Assembly: GCA_958299035.1 (NCBI GenBank)
Contig: CATQJL010000223.1
Span: 15,595,742-15,659,741, forward strand
Direction of reading: 5' to 3'
Origin: Cylicocyclus nassatus
Taxonomy: Eukaryota; Nematoda; Chromadorea; Rhabditida; Strongylidae
DNA: 64,000 bases
Position numbers and translations under genes: made by a program. Positions 45,777-56,585 of the stretch are shown here, one piece after another. The notes beneath the pieces were generated by a model that was not told the DNA's origin, made no database searches, and saw only the letters and a list, made by a program, of their open reading frames with translations. Every line of letters begins with the position of its first letter. The first letter of the stretch is position 1.

Positions 45777-46335
45777 TTGTGCCTTTTGTTCAATGCCAGA
45801 AGCCTCACCAACAAATTTCTTGAGCTACATCACCTCCTTTTTTGTATAAAACCTGCTATAGTTTTTATTACTGAGAGTTGGCTAACATCGAACGTCTCTG
45901 ATAATGAAGTAATTTCTGACTTGCCGTACTCTATTTTACGCAGTGATCGAGTCCACAAAAAAGGCGGTGGTGTCTATGTTCTTATTCATACTGAATTATT
46001 GTATCAAATTTGTCGCATTGACTTTGATTCCCAATCTATCTACAACATTGTGGCATTCGATGTTATGTTCGAGTTCCCCAATAAGTATCGATTTGTATTA
46101 ACCTACCGACCTCCTAGTGCCACTACACAGGAGTATGGTGAACTATGCTCTATTCTATCTCACCTCGCATCCGATAACACCAAGACCATAGTATTAGGTG
46201 ATTTCAACTTGAGCGGTGTAGGCTGGAAAATGAAGAAAACGAAAACGCTTTCCTCCCGTAAATATCTAGACCTGTTTGATTGTTTTGAAATGAACCAAGT
46301 AGTTACGTTGCCTACTCGGGATAACTCCATTCTGG
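45777..46335 (+). pseudogene. LINE ORF2, apurinic-type endonuclease (5' part)
   Basis: It reads LLFNARSLTNKFLELHHLL, ITESWL, the KKGGGVYVLI segment, LTYRPP and VLGDFNL, the successive motifs of the APE-like LINE endonuclease (E of ITESW and D of GDFN are active-site residues). The frame is cut at TRDNSIL by the hAT element and resumes at 50983 with the end of the endonuclease, including the CADH segment in place of the usual SDH. It would nick target DNA for target-primed reverse transcription. Confidence 0.85.
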
Positions 46336-46394
46336 CAGGGCCCGGCTACGGTGGCGCTTTCACAAGCTGGTTATCGTTTTTGCCCAGAAAAAGC

Positions 46395-48500
46395 AAAGTG
46401 GAAGTCGTTTCCCAGGGTCCGGGCCGAAACCGAAGAAATCTCGTGTACTATCGCAAACGAGGTGCACATTTATGACATGCCTTAAGTGTGTAAATATGTG
46501 AATATTTGTCGAAAAGTTCCGTGTAGTACTTGTATTACAAAATCTGGTTTTGTGTGCCATCAACTTGCAATAAGTTCTTTTTCAATCCCAAACACTTTCG
46601 GCATGAAACGCTAGGAATTTCCGGCATGCTTTGTGAGTTTAAAGAGGATGACCGCTGCTGCCAAATCCTGCAACAGATTCGATGTTCATACGGGAAAGCT
46701 ATCGAGAAAAAAATGTTACATAGTTTTTGTACCATATATACACAAAACTACACATTCCCCATTTTTCCTCCACAGGTTTCAAATCACTGAAAATAAACGG
46801 AAGCGAAAATTCAGAATGAGTTCAAAAAGTTCTTGTGCATTATTAAGATCTGTTTCAAACAGCAAATATTACTGTGTTCTGAAGGCATTCTTACTGAGGA
46901 TGATCGCTCATAATCTCATCTTTTGAGTTTGCTGAAATAACTGTTATGTAGCAATGAGCTAAAGTCCATGCAATGCTGGAAAAGATAATATTGACTGTAA
47001 AAAAGTGGAAATTTGTAATCGTGATATATTGGACAAATTTGCTTGTAGCCGATGCCATGAAATAACACTTTTGTAGAAGATTATTTTCGGAAATTTCTAA
47101 AACTTATAAGTTTGCCCCTCACGTAAGAACATTGCTTTTCACGAACGCTTGTTGTTTTTGGAAGTACTAAAGTTAGGGAGAATTAAGCTTAAAAGAGTTT
47201 GCTAGTACCATATAGCGCATCTTTAGGATCGTTGGGGTTTCAACATCAGGAGAAGAAAGTAATGCTTCACTAAATGCATATTTGGACTTCTTTTGCTTCC
47301 CGACAAGATTTGGCTTGCGTTCACTCGTAAAAAAGACGAAAAAAAACATAGGAAGAATGGAGACACCTAAATTAGATGTAAGATTTATATTGCAATCGTG
47401 GAAGTATTTTAGGAAAATGAAGCAACAAAACTGTCTCAAGAGAAAGATGATTGTGTTAGCAAAGTCGAGCAAACTTGCCTTTCTATTCTTTGATATGACG
47501 GATGACTTTTCATTACTCTAATTCTCAAGAATTGTGCAATTATAATAACTAAAAAAGACAAGTCGCCTGCATATTTCCTAGCTCCTGTGTACCATCTCCA
47601 ACATTTTCAAGCATTTTATGAGGAAAAGAGAAAAGGTCGCTTTCCCTCTTGCCGTCACTGCGTTTATAAAATAGGCGCCCGTGTCTATATTAATAGCAGC
47701 ATAGTAAACAATCATGTGAATAAAGTGCCTTTTCAAACCCTCGCTGTTGAGCTGCCTCAAATTTTATCAAACTCGATTTCCAGCCGATTTAGTGCTCCAA
47801 AGGGCAGGCACTCCCAGCGCGCGGAAACTCGAATTGGGATTTTTGTCTGAAGAAAATAAAATTATGGGCTCGTTTGCAAGGTATAGGCAACGATAGCTAA
47901 CCAAATTTGTAGGGGAGTAGTTAAATGAGTGGGAGTACAAACTATGTATAAAAAATTATGAAAAACTTATGTGAATTAAAAAAATGGCAAGTGTTTTTCG
48001 AAACTAGGTGGCTCCCGCACCACCTGGGAACAACCTAGGGTGGCTCCTTGCTTCCCTTCACATAATTTCCCGGATTTCTTTACATAAATGTGGACTAGGT
48101 CGAGAGTATTACTATATGTTCAAATCCGCTTCCAAAACCACCAAGGTACCTCTTCGATAGAGCCCCAAATAGGGTTCACAGCGTTATGATCGGCCTCGGA
48201 AAGCGCGCTCCAATCGCAATCGGTGCACCTTGCACGGACGGCGCGGAAACTTCGAGAATTTGACTTTTTGCTGAATTAGTGATTGCTGATTGAAGCAATC
48301 TTCACAATTTTTAAATAGATAGCTTCTTCGACAAGCCCTACAAGGGCTCAGAAGGGACAGAGATCATATTTGGTCGTGATGTTCTATGCAAAAAGTTGTT
48401 TTTGTAATTGTGTTTCTTCAGTTTTCGCAATATGGTCGATTTCTCCGTACTTTCGCTTTTTTGGGTCGTTTGTTTTCTTCGTTTTCCTTTATTCTGGTTG
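46395..48500. other. Interior of the hAT element, left half
   Basis: Several short open frames (46530-46926 and 47587-47850 plus; 47173-47472 minus) without recognisable domains. They could be further captured fragments or chance. A T/C-rich tract with GTCGTTTGTTTTCTTCG precedes the COPB2 piece. Confidence 0.4.
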
Positions 48501-48508
48501 TTGCAGGC

Positions 48509-49061
48509 ATGCTGTCATCAAAAGTTGAGGAAATGTTTTTGACAAGATCGAGTCGAGTAAAATCGGTGGACCTTCATCCCACGAAAACGTGGCTATTGGC
48601 AGCTCTTTACAGTGGAAGCGTTCAGATATGGAATTACGAGAGTCAGCTGCTTCTGAATTCTTTCAAAGTAGGTTTATTTTTTTTTCGAATTTTCATGTAT
48701 TTTTGTATGTTAGGCCCCGGCCAGACTTCGCTCAAGATAGCTCATCCAAGAATGAGTTCCTATCCCGCAAATAGTTAAGCGTTGCCAAGTGTTCTTGTAC
48801 ATATGCGTCGTGAAAAGGGGCCTTTGGTGTTTTTGAGTGGTTTTGGGCTGTTCAATTGAAGTCTGGCTGGGGCCTTATGTTGCTTACCATGTTTCAATGC
48901 AGTATCTTGCGCATTCTTCAGATATGTGATTTGCCAGTGCGCGCTGCCAAGTTTATTTCACGCAGAAATTGGATTGTTACCGGCTCAGATGACATGCATG
49001 TCAGAATTTTCGACTACAGCACCTCGCACTTAGTTTTTGAGGCTCATTCGGACTATCTCAG
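48509..49061 (+). pseudogene. copb-2: Coatomer beta'-subunit (COPB2) N-terminal fragment inside the hAT element
   Basis: COPB2 is a WD40 subunit of the COPI coat in Golgi-to-ER transport. Exon 1 (48509-48667, 53 codons) begins two bases after a TTGCAG acceptor and contains RVKSVDLHPTKTWLLAALYSGSV and WNYESQ. Exon 2 (48922-49061) contains CDLPVRAAKF, NWIVTGSDDM and FEAHSDYLR. These are the first two WD40 blades of COPB2. The N-terminal residues before SRVKS are diverged, and two residues are missing in the second blade (HLV-FEAH). A donor GTAGGT follows exon 2, but no third WD40 exon appears before the element ends. The intron holds a harbinger-type MITE. It looks like a captured and truncated copy, and the full gene should lie elsewhere. 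The good splice signals mean it might still be transcribed. Confidence 0.85.
48713..48874. mobile_element. Harbinger-type MITE in the COPB2-fragment intron
   Basis: The ends GGCCCCGGCCAGACTTCG and GAAGTCTGGCTGGGGCC are inverted and flanked by TTA (48710-48712 and 48875-48877). The outer end is the same as in 24453-24651. Confidence 0.85.
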
Positions 49062-49230
49062 GTAGGTGGAATGGTGCATTTATGCAAATATGTTACATGA
49101 CATCGAATTTTTGCATTCGTTTTTGTACATTTGTAATTTTTTGTTTTTTTTGTGTGTTTTCCCTTATTGCCTCCAATATTTTTGTGGATCAGCGAGACCC
49201 ATATTTTCAATGTGTTTCTGATCTGGACGA

Positions 49231-49477
49231 TCCTTTACTCGACAGAATTTATGCGATTTGATCGTCGCGATTGAATCGCGACAAGACAACTGTTACGAGT
49301 TCATTGCATGCCGACCAGCTTGCACTTCGGTTGTGATACTTTTCCCATTTTACATCAAAAAATTTCGCGTTAAAGTATCACAACCAATGCAAGCTGGTCG
49401 GCATGCAATGAACTTGTAACAGTTGTCTTGTCGCGATTCGCGACATCAAATCGCGTGAACTCTGTCGAAGGCCTATG
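49231..49477. mobile_element. Harbinger-type MITE downstream of the COPB2 fragment
   Basis: It has long inverted arms: GCGATTTGATCGTCGCGATT, GACAACTGTTACGAGTTCATT, GCATGCCGACCAGCTTGCA and their mirror images, folding about a loop at 49350-49370. The ends (TCGACAGA.. / ..TCTGTCGA) are diverged from the GGCCCC type. Confidence 0.85.
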
Positions 49478-50943
49478 ACTTGATCGCTCCTCTAAGGTGA
49501 GCATTTACAAAAAACGATTTCACAGCGTTTCTTTGGATTGTAAGCTCCGGGACTCAAAGACGTCTGCTGTATTTTTTCTACATTCCTTCTCCCCGATTTT
49601 TTGACTCCCCTCTCCAAGAAATTGCTCAGAAGGGACTCTCGATGAGTCCGCATCCTCAGTCACGATCCGCGTAAGCCTGCGCCTTTCGCATCTCTCGCAG
49701 TACATTCGAAGTCGTAGTCGGGGGGCTGGCTGCTATCAAATTTCCGCGAACATCGTGATGTTCGTTAGGTTTTCTCGTTTGGCGTTCCTTGTGAACTGCT
49801 TTCGATTCCTGGAGCTGCTGTAGATGCGTAAATGTGCTCTGATCAAGTTCTCCGCTTGTCGACGTCGCTAGGTTCATTTTAACTCCTCCTTTACGGAGGT
49901 GTACGTATCAAGCACTTCGAATAGTGACCACCACAGCTAAAATAGTTGAAAATACTCCTTTGTAGCTAATTATTGACACTAAAATGCTCGCAAAACAGTG
50001 GCAGTTTGAGAAAGCTTCTTGTGGAAAAAAAAACAAAATTTGTGTGATGCCTTTGAGGGCCTTTGACCAACAGAATTTCATTACAAAGCTATGAATTTTT
50101 GAAAATTTTTGAATTTTCTTTTTCTCTTTTTTTTCTCAATTTTCTTTTTCTCTTTCTAATTTCATTTTTTTTAAATTTTAGTGTTATGAAATGAAATTGT
50201 TGAAGTTGTTTTGAAATGAATGGTATGAAATTGTTGAAGTTGTATAGTGTAGGTTTATGTTTTTGTTATTGAAGTTGTATAGTGTAGGTTTATGTTTTTG
50301 TTATTGTAAATTGTAAAGTTTCGCAGCTGACTAATAAATGAGTAGTATCTTAGATATATAAACGTCAAAGTTTGTGCAAATCTTGACCCTATGTTTTTTT
50401 ATATAGATTCCTTTGCGGATAAACCCATTGAGCTGAAACCTTGAAAACATATGTTTTCGACCTCGGTAGATGGTTTTAAGCTACCCTTCGAAGCAATTCG
50501 TGGAATTCTTCTATGGATTTAATGATTTTTGGCACCTTGCAAGGAAAGAGAACACTTACCAGCCGCTAACAAAGTGCTTGCACATTTTGGTTTCCACTTT
50601 AAAATTAGAAGGTGCAATCACTCCAATAAGCCTTTCTGAGGTAAGCTCGTGCAGGAGGGTAAGGGGAAGGGCTGCAGTGCAGTATTGATACTGCAGAAAA
50701 GGGGTGGAGAATATGGCCCAAAAGGACGGGAAGGTAGAAGGACAAAGTGTGGTTTTTGGCCATCCCCTCAAACGATGACCCGGGCTGGACCAGGAAAGCC
50801 AGGGAGTACTACTATAATAAGCGCTGAGGCCGCCCATCTTATTATTTGTGTATATCTGTTTGTCAGGGACTTACGGGGTCAAAAATAGGGTCAAAGGGGA
50901 AGTCGTAAGAAATTTTGGCTTCAAAGAGGATATAGTTTTCAAG
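49478..50943. other. Interior of the hAT element, right half
   Basis: A minus-strand open frame with ATG at 49877 (73 codons, starting MNLATSTSGELDQSTF) has a coding-like composition but no recognisable domain. AT-rich simple sequence and a 50-bp direct duplication (TTGAAGTTGTATAGTGTAGGTTTATG) lie at 50200-50310. Repeated GGGGTCAAAAATAGGGTCAAAGGGGAAGTCGTAAG near the right end is shared with 59230-59290. Confidence 0.45.
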
Positions 50944-50982
50944 ATTCTGAAATGCCACCTCCTGCCGGGCTCTGCATTCTGG

Positions 50983-51743
50983 ACATCATTCTTGCTTCTG
51001 CAGGCCTTGTCTGCTTCGAAGGGACTTTACCTCCCCTTGGTTGTGCTGACCATGCTATAGTCAAATCTACCTTAGAAATGCCAAAAATCAAGGAATGCAC
51101 AAATTTAGTGCGGGATTTTGATTCTGCTGATTTTGCTACCATCAATAGAAAAATAGCAGCCATTAATTGGTTCCAAGTATTTGATGGATATGTTGATATT
51201 GATGATGTCTACTCAAGATTTCTCGCAGTACTATATAATTTGGTTGAAACTTACGTCCCACTGAAAAGACGACACGGTTTTGTTACCAGATATCCTCCCC
51301 ATATACTGAACCTTTTGCATCAAAAGAGGAGACTCTTTCTCTTTAAAATTCCCACTAACTGTGAACAATACAGAATTGTTTGCCGGATCCTTTCTCATCA
51401 TCTACAACGTTTTTGGGATTACAAACAAAGGAGATTGGCGAAGAATAATAACATGCGCGCTTTGTTTAATATGATGAGTTATCGTATTTCCAAATCCAAA
51501 GTTGGTGCCACTATTCTCAATGATGACGGGCACACCCTACTCTCATCTTTAGACAATGCTAATGCTTTAGCTAAATTTTTCGCAAGTGCTTATATTAGCA
51601 CTTGTCTGAACATTTCCCAGATCGACTCTTTAACCGGTAATGTGTTAACCAACCCAGTTTTCTCTCACGCTGAAGTATACAAACTTTTAAAAGCGATCAA
51701 ACCCTCAATGTCATACACTTCCAAAGACATACCTGGTTTCTTC
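50983..51743 (+). pseudogene. LINE ORF2, end of endonuclease and start of reverse transcriptase
   Basis: It continues the endonuclease frame (ILASAGL...CADHAIVKSTL), then a linker (YVPLKRRHGF...PPHILNLLHQKRRLF), then the first RT segments (FASAYIS...., LLKAIKPSMSYTSKDIPGFF). It is broken at 51743 by the Tc1-like element and resumes at 53302. The long linker between endonuclease and RT is normal for CR1/L2 elements. Confidence 0.85.
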
Positions 51744-51745
51744 TA

Positions 51746-53299
51746 CAGTGCTGGCCAAAACTATAGATCCACTATAAAAAACTGCCGTAGTTCATCTGCT
51801 TCTCAACGAATTGATCTGAGATTTGGTACAGTTGTGTGTTCAACAGGCATTCATCAGTGACCGGAGTGGATTCCGCTTTCGGTAGATTATTCAGGAAAAA
51901 AATTAAAAATTTCGAAAAAAGCAGGCTCGAAAGTTGGCCAAAACTATAGATCCACCTAACATTTCTGCCTGCTAACGTAATTCTTAGCTTCCAAAATCTT
52001 TTGTGCATAAACCTAGTCGAAAGTCAAAGCAGTGGGTTTAGTTCAGCTGCGTCATACCTCTATAAGAAACGCTTATCTGCTTTTTTCCACTCAAAAACTG
52101 CTCTCATGCGTATTTTGTTCCCGAGAATGTGTTTTTGTAGAGGATTCCGCACTTTTTTGACTGGTTTGAAAGTGATAGGGCTCCATCTATCTTATAGATG
52201 CTTAGCAGCGTGAGCAGTAGAAAAAAATTCGGTTTTTCGTATCCAAAGCGCACCTGACACGGACATAACCGTAGGCCTGCGCTCGAATTTTTGCCTTCAA
52301 AATTGGTATCCGCTATTTTTATAAGCTCAAAATAATGTAGAAGCATTATTTAGCATTATTTACCTAAAAAGAAGTTTGTAAACTATAGTTACGATTGCTT
52401 GCGAAGTCGCACTTTAATTCTTTTTCAAAGCACAAGTCTTGCGGTGTGTTCGGCAATCTCAAAGTACTTACCAACTGGTACCTTCTTTGAATTTTGCCAC
52501 TTTTTAGCTGCTAACTATTGAATACACCCTGCAATATATGTTGCCTTGTGATTCACATGAGCATTATGGTCAGAAGCAGAAATAACTTCAAGGCTTGTTG
52601 CAAATCACTTTTTGAGGGATGAAGTTCTCAATTAGCCTGCATACTAGGATCTACAGAAACCTGCAACCACTGCATACGGACTCTCATACATACCAACAAT
52701 GTAACTACTCCAGTTCACGCTCATGACAACGTTGCAGAAAGAGCTTGAAGGCATAAATTTGAACGCAGGTTTGCGGTTAGGTCTATGTCAGGTGCGCTTT
52801 AGATACGAAAACCCGAATTTTTTTCTGCTGCCCACGCTACTAAGCATCTATAAGATAGATGGAGCCCTATCACTTTCAAACCAGTCAAAAAAGTGCGGAA
52901 TCCTCTACAAAAACACATTCTCGGGAACAAAATACGCATGAAAGCAGTTTTTAAGAGGAAAAAAGCAGATAAGCGTTTCTTATAAAGGTATGACGCAGCT
53001 GAACTAAAGCCACTGCTTTGACTTTCGACTATGTATATGCACAAAAGATTTTGGAAGCTAAGAATCATGTTAGCAGACAGAAATTTTAGGTGGATCTATA
53101 GTTTTGGCCAGCCTTCGAGCCTGCTTTTTTCGAAATTTTTGATTTTTTTCTTGAATAATCTGGCGAAAACGGAATCCGCTCCGGTCACTGATGAAAGCCT
53201 GTTGAACACACAACTGTACCAAATCTCAGATCAATTCGTTGAGAAGCAGGTGAACTACGACATTTTTTTATAGTGGATCTATAGTTTTGGCCAGCACTG
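51746..53299. mobile_element. Tc1-like element, 1.55 kb, with IR/DR-type ends
   Basis: The ends are CAGTGCTGGCCAAAACTATA and its inverse, close to the C. elegans Tc1 terminus (CAGTGCTGGCCAAAA...). The element is flanked by TA (51744-51745 and 53300-53301). A second copy of the terminal motif (TTGGCCAAAACTATAGATCCAC) lies about 190 bp inside each end (51934-51955 and 53090-53111), giving the paired binding-site (IR/DR) layout of some Tc1 relatives. The arms are inverted copies for about 550 bp. There is no transposase in the centre (about 52340-52740). Confidence 0.9.
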
Positions 53300-53301
53300 T
53301 A

Positions 53302-54781
53302 CAAGAAATGCGCTAAAAGCCTTTCCTTGCCTCTAACGCATATCTTTAACATTTCTTTGATGACTGGAAATGTCCCAAGAATCTGGAAAAGAGTTACGGT
53401 TGTGCCATGTCCCATACCTAAGTGTGCATGTGCAAAAAAGGTTTCCGAGTTCAGGCCAATTAGCATTTTGCCTACGCCCTGTAAGATCATGGAAAAAATC
53501 CTGGCAAAATCTATCCTAAAATGGTGCTTAGAAAACCACTTTTTACCCAATGAACAACGTGGATTTATACCCGGCTCCTCTACATCTACACAACTGGTAA
53601 AATGTTGCCAAGATTGGATTATGGCACTTAGTGAAGGCAAATCAGTTGATATCATTTATTTCGAGTCAAGTAAAGCATTCGATTCTGTCAATCATACTGG
53701 GCTTTTCATGAAACTTGAGAGCATAGGCATTAGAACCAATCTTTTAAATTGGTTTGATCATACCTATCTGAACGGACCTTTGAAGTTCTTTTTCGAAATT
53801 AAAAGTCTGCAGCAAAGCCCTGTACGTCAGGTGTTCCTCAAGAAAGTGCTCTATCCCCACTGTTATTTAACATCTTTACCATGGAACTACCAAATGTATT
53901 GAGAATTGATTATCGTATTAGTGTAGCAGCTTACGCTGTTGACATTAAAATCTATGGTAGTTACGATAACAATAATAGTCTAGTAATACGCGAAAAGTTG
54001 AAATTGTCTGTTCATCAAATGCTGCAATGGGCTAAAGAATGGGGAATCAAAGTTAATTCATCCAAAAGTCAGATACTGAAATTAGGCGCAGATTCGACTA
54101 TGTTCGATTATTGAATTTCCTTACAAGTTCAGCAAAATGTTAGGGACCTCGGAGTAGTTGTTGATTCCTCTTTCAAATATTCTTTACACATTGATAATGT
54201 TGTTTGCAAGGCCAAACGCACAATGTACACCTTACTAAGAAACGTACATGTACATAATATCAACATCTGGCTGAAACTCTGGGAAGCTTACGTACTTCCT
54301 GCTTTGGAATATTGCAGTCCAGTTTGGAATCCTGATGTCAAAAAAGTGATCGAAAAATTGGAAAAAGTTCAACGCACATTTACTAGAATCTTATTCTACC
54401 GAATATTCCCAAATCCTGATTATCCACAGGCTCTTCCTGATTATAAAACTAGACTAACCATGCTAGGACTCAAAAGCTTATATCACAGGAGGTTATTAGC
54501 TGACATATTGCTATCATACAAGATATTAGTCTGAAACACGTTTGAGATTTTCGGACTTCTGTATTTTACGTCCCACTAGTATCCGTCGTTTCAGAATTAA
54601 CGTCTACACACATAATTTCAAAGGATGGCGAAAACGTAGCCTACAGAATTCATTTGGTGCCCGCATGTGTCACATACTGAATAAACTTCCTATAGAACTA
54701 AGAGCCTTGGATCCACATAAATTAAGGAAATTCCTGATCGAACATAATTACCTTGACAAATTTAGTTCAGATTGTATTTAA
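53302..54781 (+). pseudogene. LINE ORF2, reverse transcriptase core and C-terminus (inactivated)
   Basis: It covers VTVVPCPIPK, RPISILPTPCKIMEKI, HFLPNEQRGFIPGSST and the motif A region, which reads YFESSKAFDSV where LINEs have D-F/Y-SKAFD, so the first catalytic Asp is Glu. A frameshift falls at about 53830-53880, in the region of the GVPQGS motif. Motif C reads YAVD instead of YADD. A stop follows at 54114. The C-terminal part (LGVVVDSSFKY, YVLPALEYCSPVWNP, LEKVQRTFTRI, RRLLADILLSYK) and the end (NKLPIELRALD) continue through one more frame change. The enzyme is dead. Confidence 0.88.
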
Positions 54782-55711
54782 CTTCTCTGTTGAATTTTCG
54801 TCTCCCTATGATTACCTTCCTTTACTGCTGCATTTTTCAAAGCATGTTTTGGGAGACGAAATGCAAGTGATAGTTCTTTATTCGCATCTACTTTCGTATC
54901 GTATCCTTTTTCCTTTCTCGTCGATTCTGAGTGCCTCTCAATTGTACAGTTCAAGAAAATCTTCCAATATACCGATAACAAGGAAACTACTACTTACTCA
55001 CGATTGTATTAGAAAACCCTGCTAATCGATTTTTATGTACTTTATCTAGACAACTCAATGCACATTATTGGAAACTTTGAACTCGCACATCAATCAGCAT
55101 TTCGTTGCTCAAATATGGAGTTAGTAAACGAACCAACTGACACGTGTATGTATGTATGTATGTATGCATGCATATGGATGGATGGATGGATGGAATGCAC
55201 GATTCAATGGATGGATAGATGGATGGACGGGTGCATCATGTACTTGAAAATGACCTGCTACAAGTAATACTCCATAACACTTCGTTATTTTGAGCGCAAT
55301 ATATACTACTTATGCTGGTCGCTATGCATGTGTTCGAAGCTCCTGATAATGTGCAAGAAATCCATTCATATTTTTTGAGACCTGATTCATAACACCATTG
55401 CCATCCAAATTACTCTACATTACTTACCTACAAAACACCATCAATACATACTTTTCCCAGAAGTTACACTTACAACAACGTCATTCGTGGCCTTATCAGC
55501 CGTCCATGAGCTTTGCTCTTCCCGAACTTATATAAGAACTCTATAAGATTTGTTATTCGGATACGACTCGAAAGTGAGAGCAAATTCAAGTCATTCTTGC
55601 CTTTTTCTCCCACCCTCGTTCCATACTTATTTGTCTGTCTGTATTTCATTCGTGAGGTGGTGCATCGTTTACGATGTACTTGATAAATAAATAAATAAAT
55701 AAATAAATAAA
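54782..55711 (+). other. LINE 3' UTR, microsatellite and ATAA tail
   Basis: Non-coding sequence after the RT stop. It includes TGTA/TGGA tetranucleotide repeats at about 55143-55235 and ends TTTACGATGTACTTG followed by ATAAATAAATAA repeats (55681-55711). Short tandem 3' repeats in place of a poly(A) tail are characteristic of CR1/L2 LINEs. Confidence 0.7.
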
Positions 55712-56585
55712 ACTTTTCAGAAAGAATAAAAATTATTGAATAAAATAAAATAAATTTGATCATACAGTCCTGCGAACAGTCCCATTTTGTCAAATCTTTC
55801 TATCGTAAAACGCTCGCATTTCCCGCGATCCGCGATTCCGTGGATCCGTGAATCCGTGAATTTGAAAGCGCATTTAGCAGCCGTGATCCCTGTTGCCGTG
55901 AAACCGTGATTTCGTGAATTTCTGTCAACTTTCTTACTTTTCTCTTTTTTTCTCATAATGAGACAATGGACTTGTTCGCAATCGCTAGCTTAGAATAAAA
56001 AACTGCAATATTAGACCCAAAAAGATAAATCTGCTGGCCCACTTCGGATAACTTCTGCTGGGAAGTGTCGACCAATCGTAATGCTTCGACCTCTCAGGAA
56101 ATGTAGCAAAACCCAGTGCTTCTGTCCGCGCGGTGGCCCCCTTTTGGCGATAAAGCAACGCAGCGGCCCTCATATGTTGTAATGTTGTAAGCATGTGACC
56201 TCGCGACAGATTATTGATATCTGCCCGCTATGACCTTACAGCCGCGATTAGCACAATACTCGCGTCTGCTCTGTGTCGCGATAAACCTTAGAACAGGATT
56301 ATTGATTGCGTAACCTAATCCTTTACAATTGAGACGCGCGACTAACAGCAACAGTTGGGCATAATCTAACCCGATAGAGTCTGTCTTACGTAACTTATAT
56401 TATCGTAATTTTACTCCCTGCTGTCGACAACAAAACATGACAAGTTGATTCATGAACACATAGAAGCAAACATACATAACATCGCTGGTTTGGCAGCGCA
56501 ATTAAGTTGGCATAACTACCCTCCGACCTTCTTGCATTATCGTTGTGATCCTCTCCGTTTCATCAAAGTTGATGAAACGAACACT
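55712..56585. other. Non-coding stretch
   Basis: 55820-55925 contains clustered degenerate CCGTGA/CCGCGAT motifs (at least eight), so the open frame on the minus strand there is simple repeat. The rest is unremarkable. It is 3' flank of the minus-strand gene that follows. Confidence 0.4.

Larger units (their letters stand above)
46336..50974. mobile_element. 4.64-kb hAT-type element carrying a COPB2 gene fragment
   Basis: The ends CAGGGCCCGGCTACGGTGGC and GCCACCTCCTGCCGGGCTCTG are inverted. Both sides carry the 8-bp duplication CATTCTGG (46328-46335 and 50975-50982), the hAT hallmark. Removing it restores the LINE endonuclease frame. About 75 bp at the left end and about 90 bp at the right end also resemble the 276-bp element at 59049-59324. 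Inside are a two-exon COPB2 fragment, two harbinger-type MITEs and unassigned sequence. I see no hAT transposase, so it is probably non-autonomous. Confidence 0.88.
45246..55711 (+). mobile_element. CR1/L2-like non-LTR retrotransposon (LINE), interrupted twice
   Basis: Order: ORF1 (45246-45755), endonuclease (45777-46335 continuing at 50983), reverse transcriptase (to 51743 continuing at 53302 and ending near 54781), 3' UTR, and a tail of ATAA repeats (55681-55711) of the CR1/L2 kind. Two DNA transposons (46336-50974 and 51746-53299) are inserted. The coding frame matches exactly across each when one copy of the target duplication is counted. The 5' end is not defined, and ORF1 has no ATG. 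RT carries inactivating changes. Confidence 0.88.

Noticed and set aside
51772..53273. Mirror-image open frames in the Tc1-like element (for example 52001-52213 and 52799-53068)
   Set aside because: They are explained by the long inverted arms and show no transposase motif.
55826..55925. CCGTGA-type repeat cluster read as coding on the minus strand
   Set aside because: Degenerate short repeats produce the open frame. No splice or start context.
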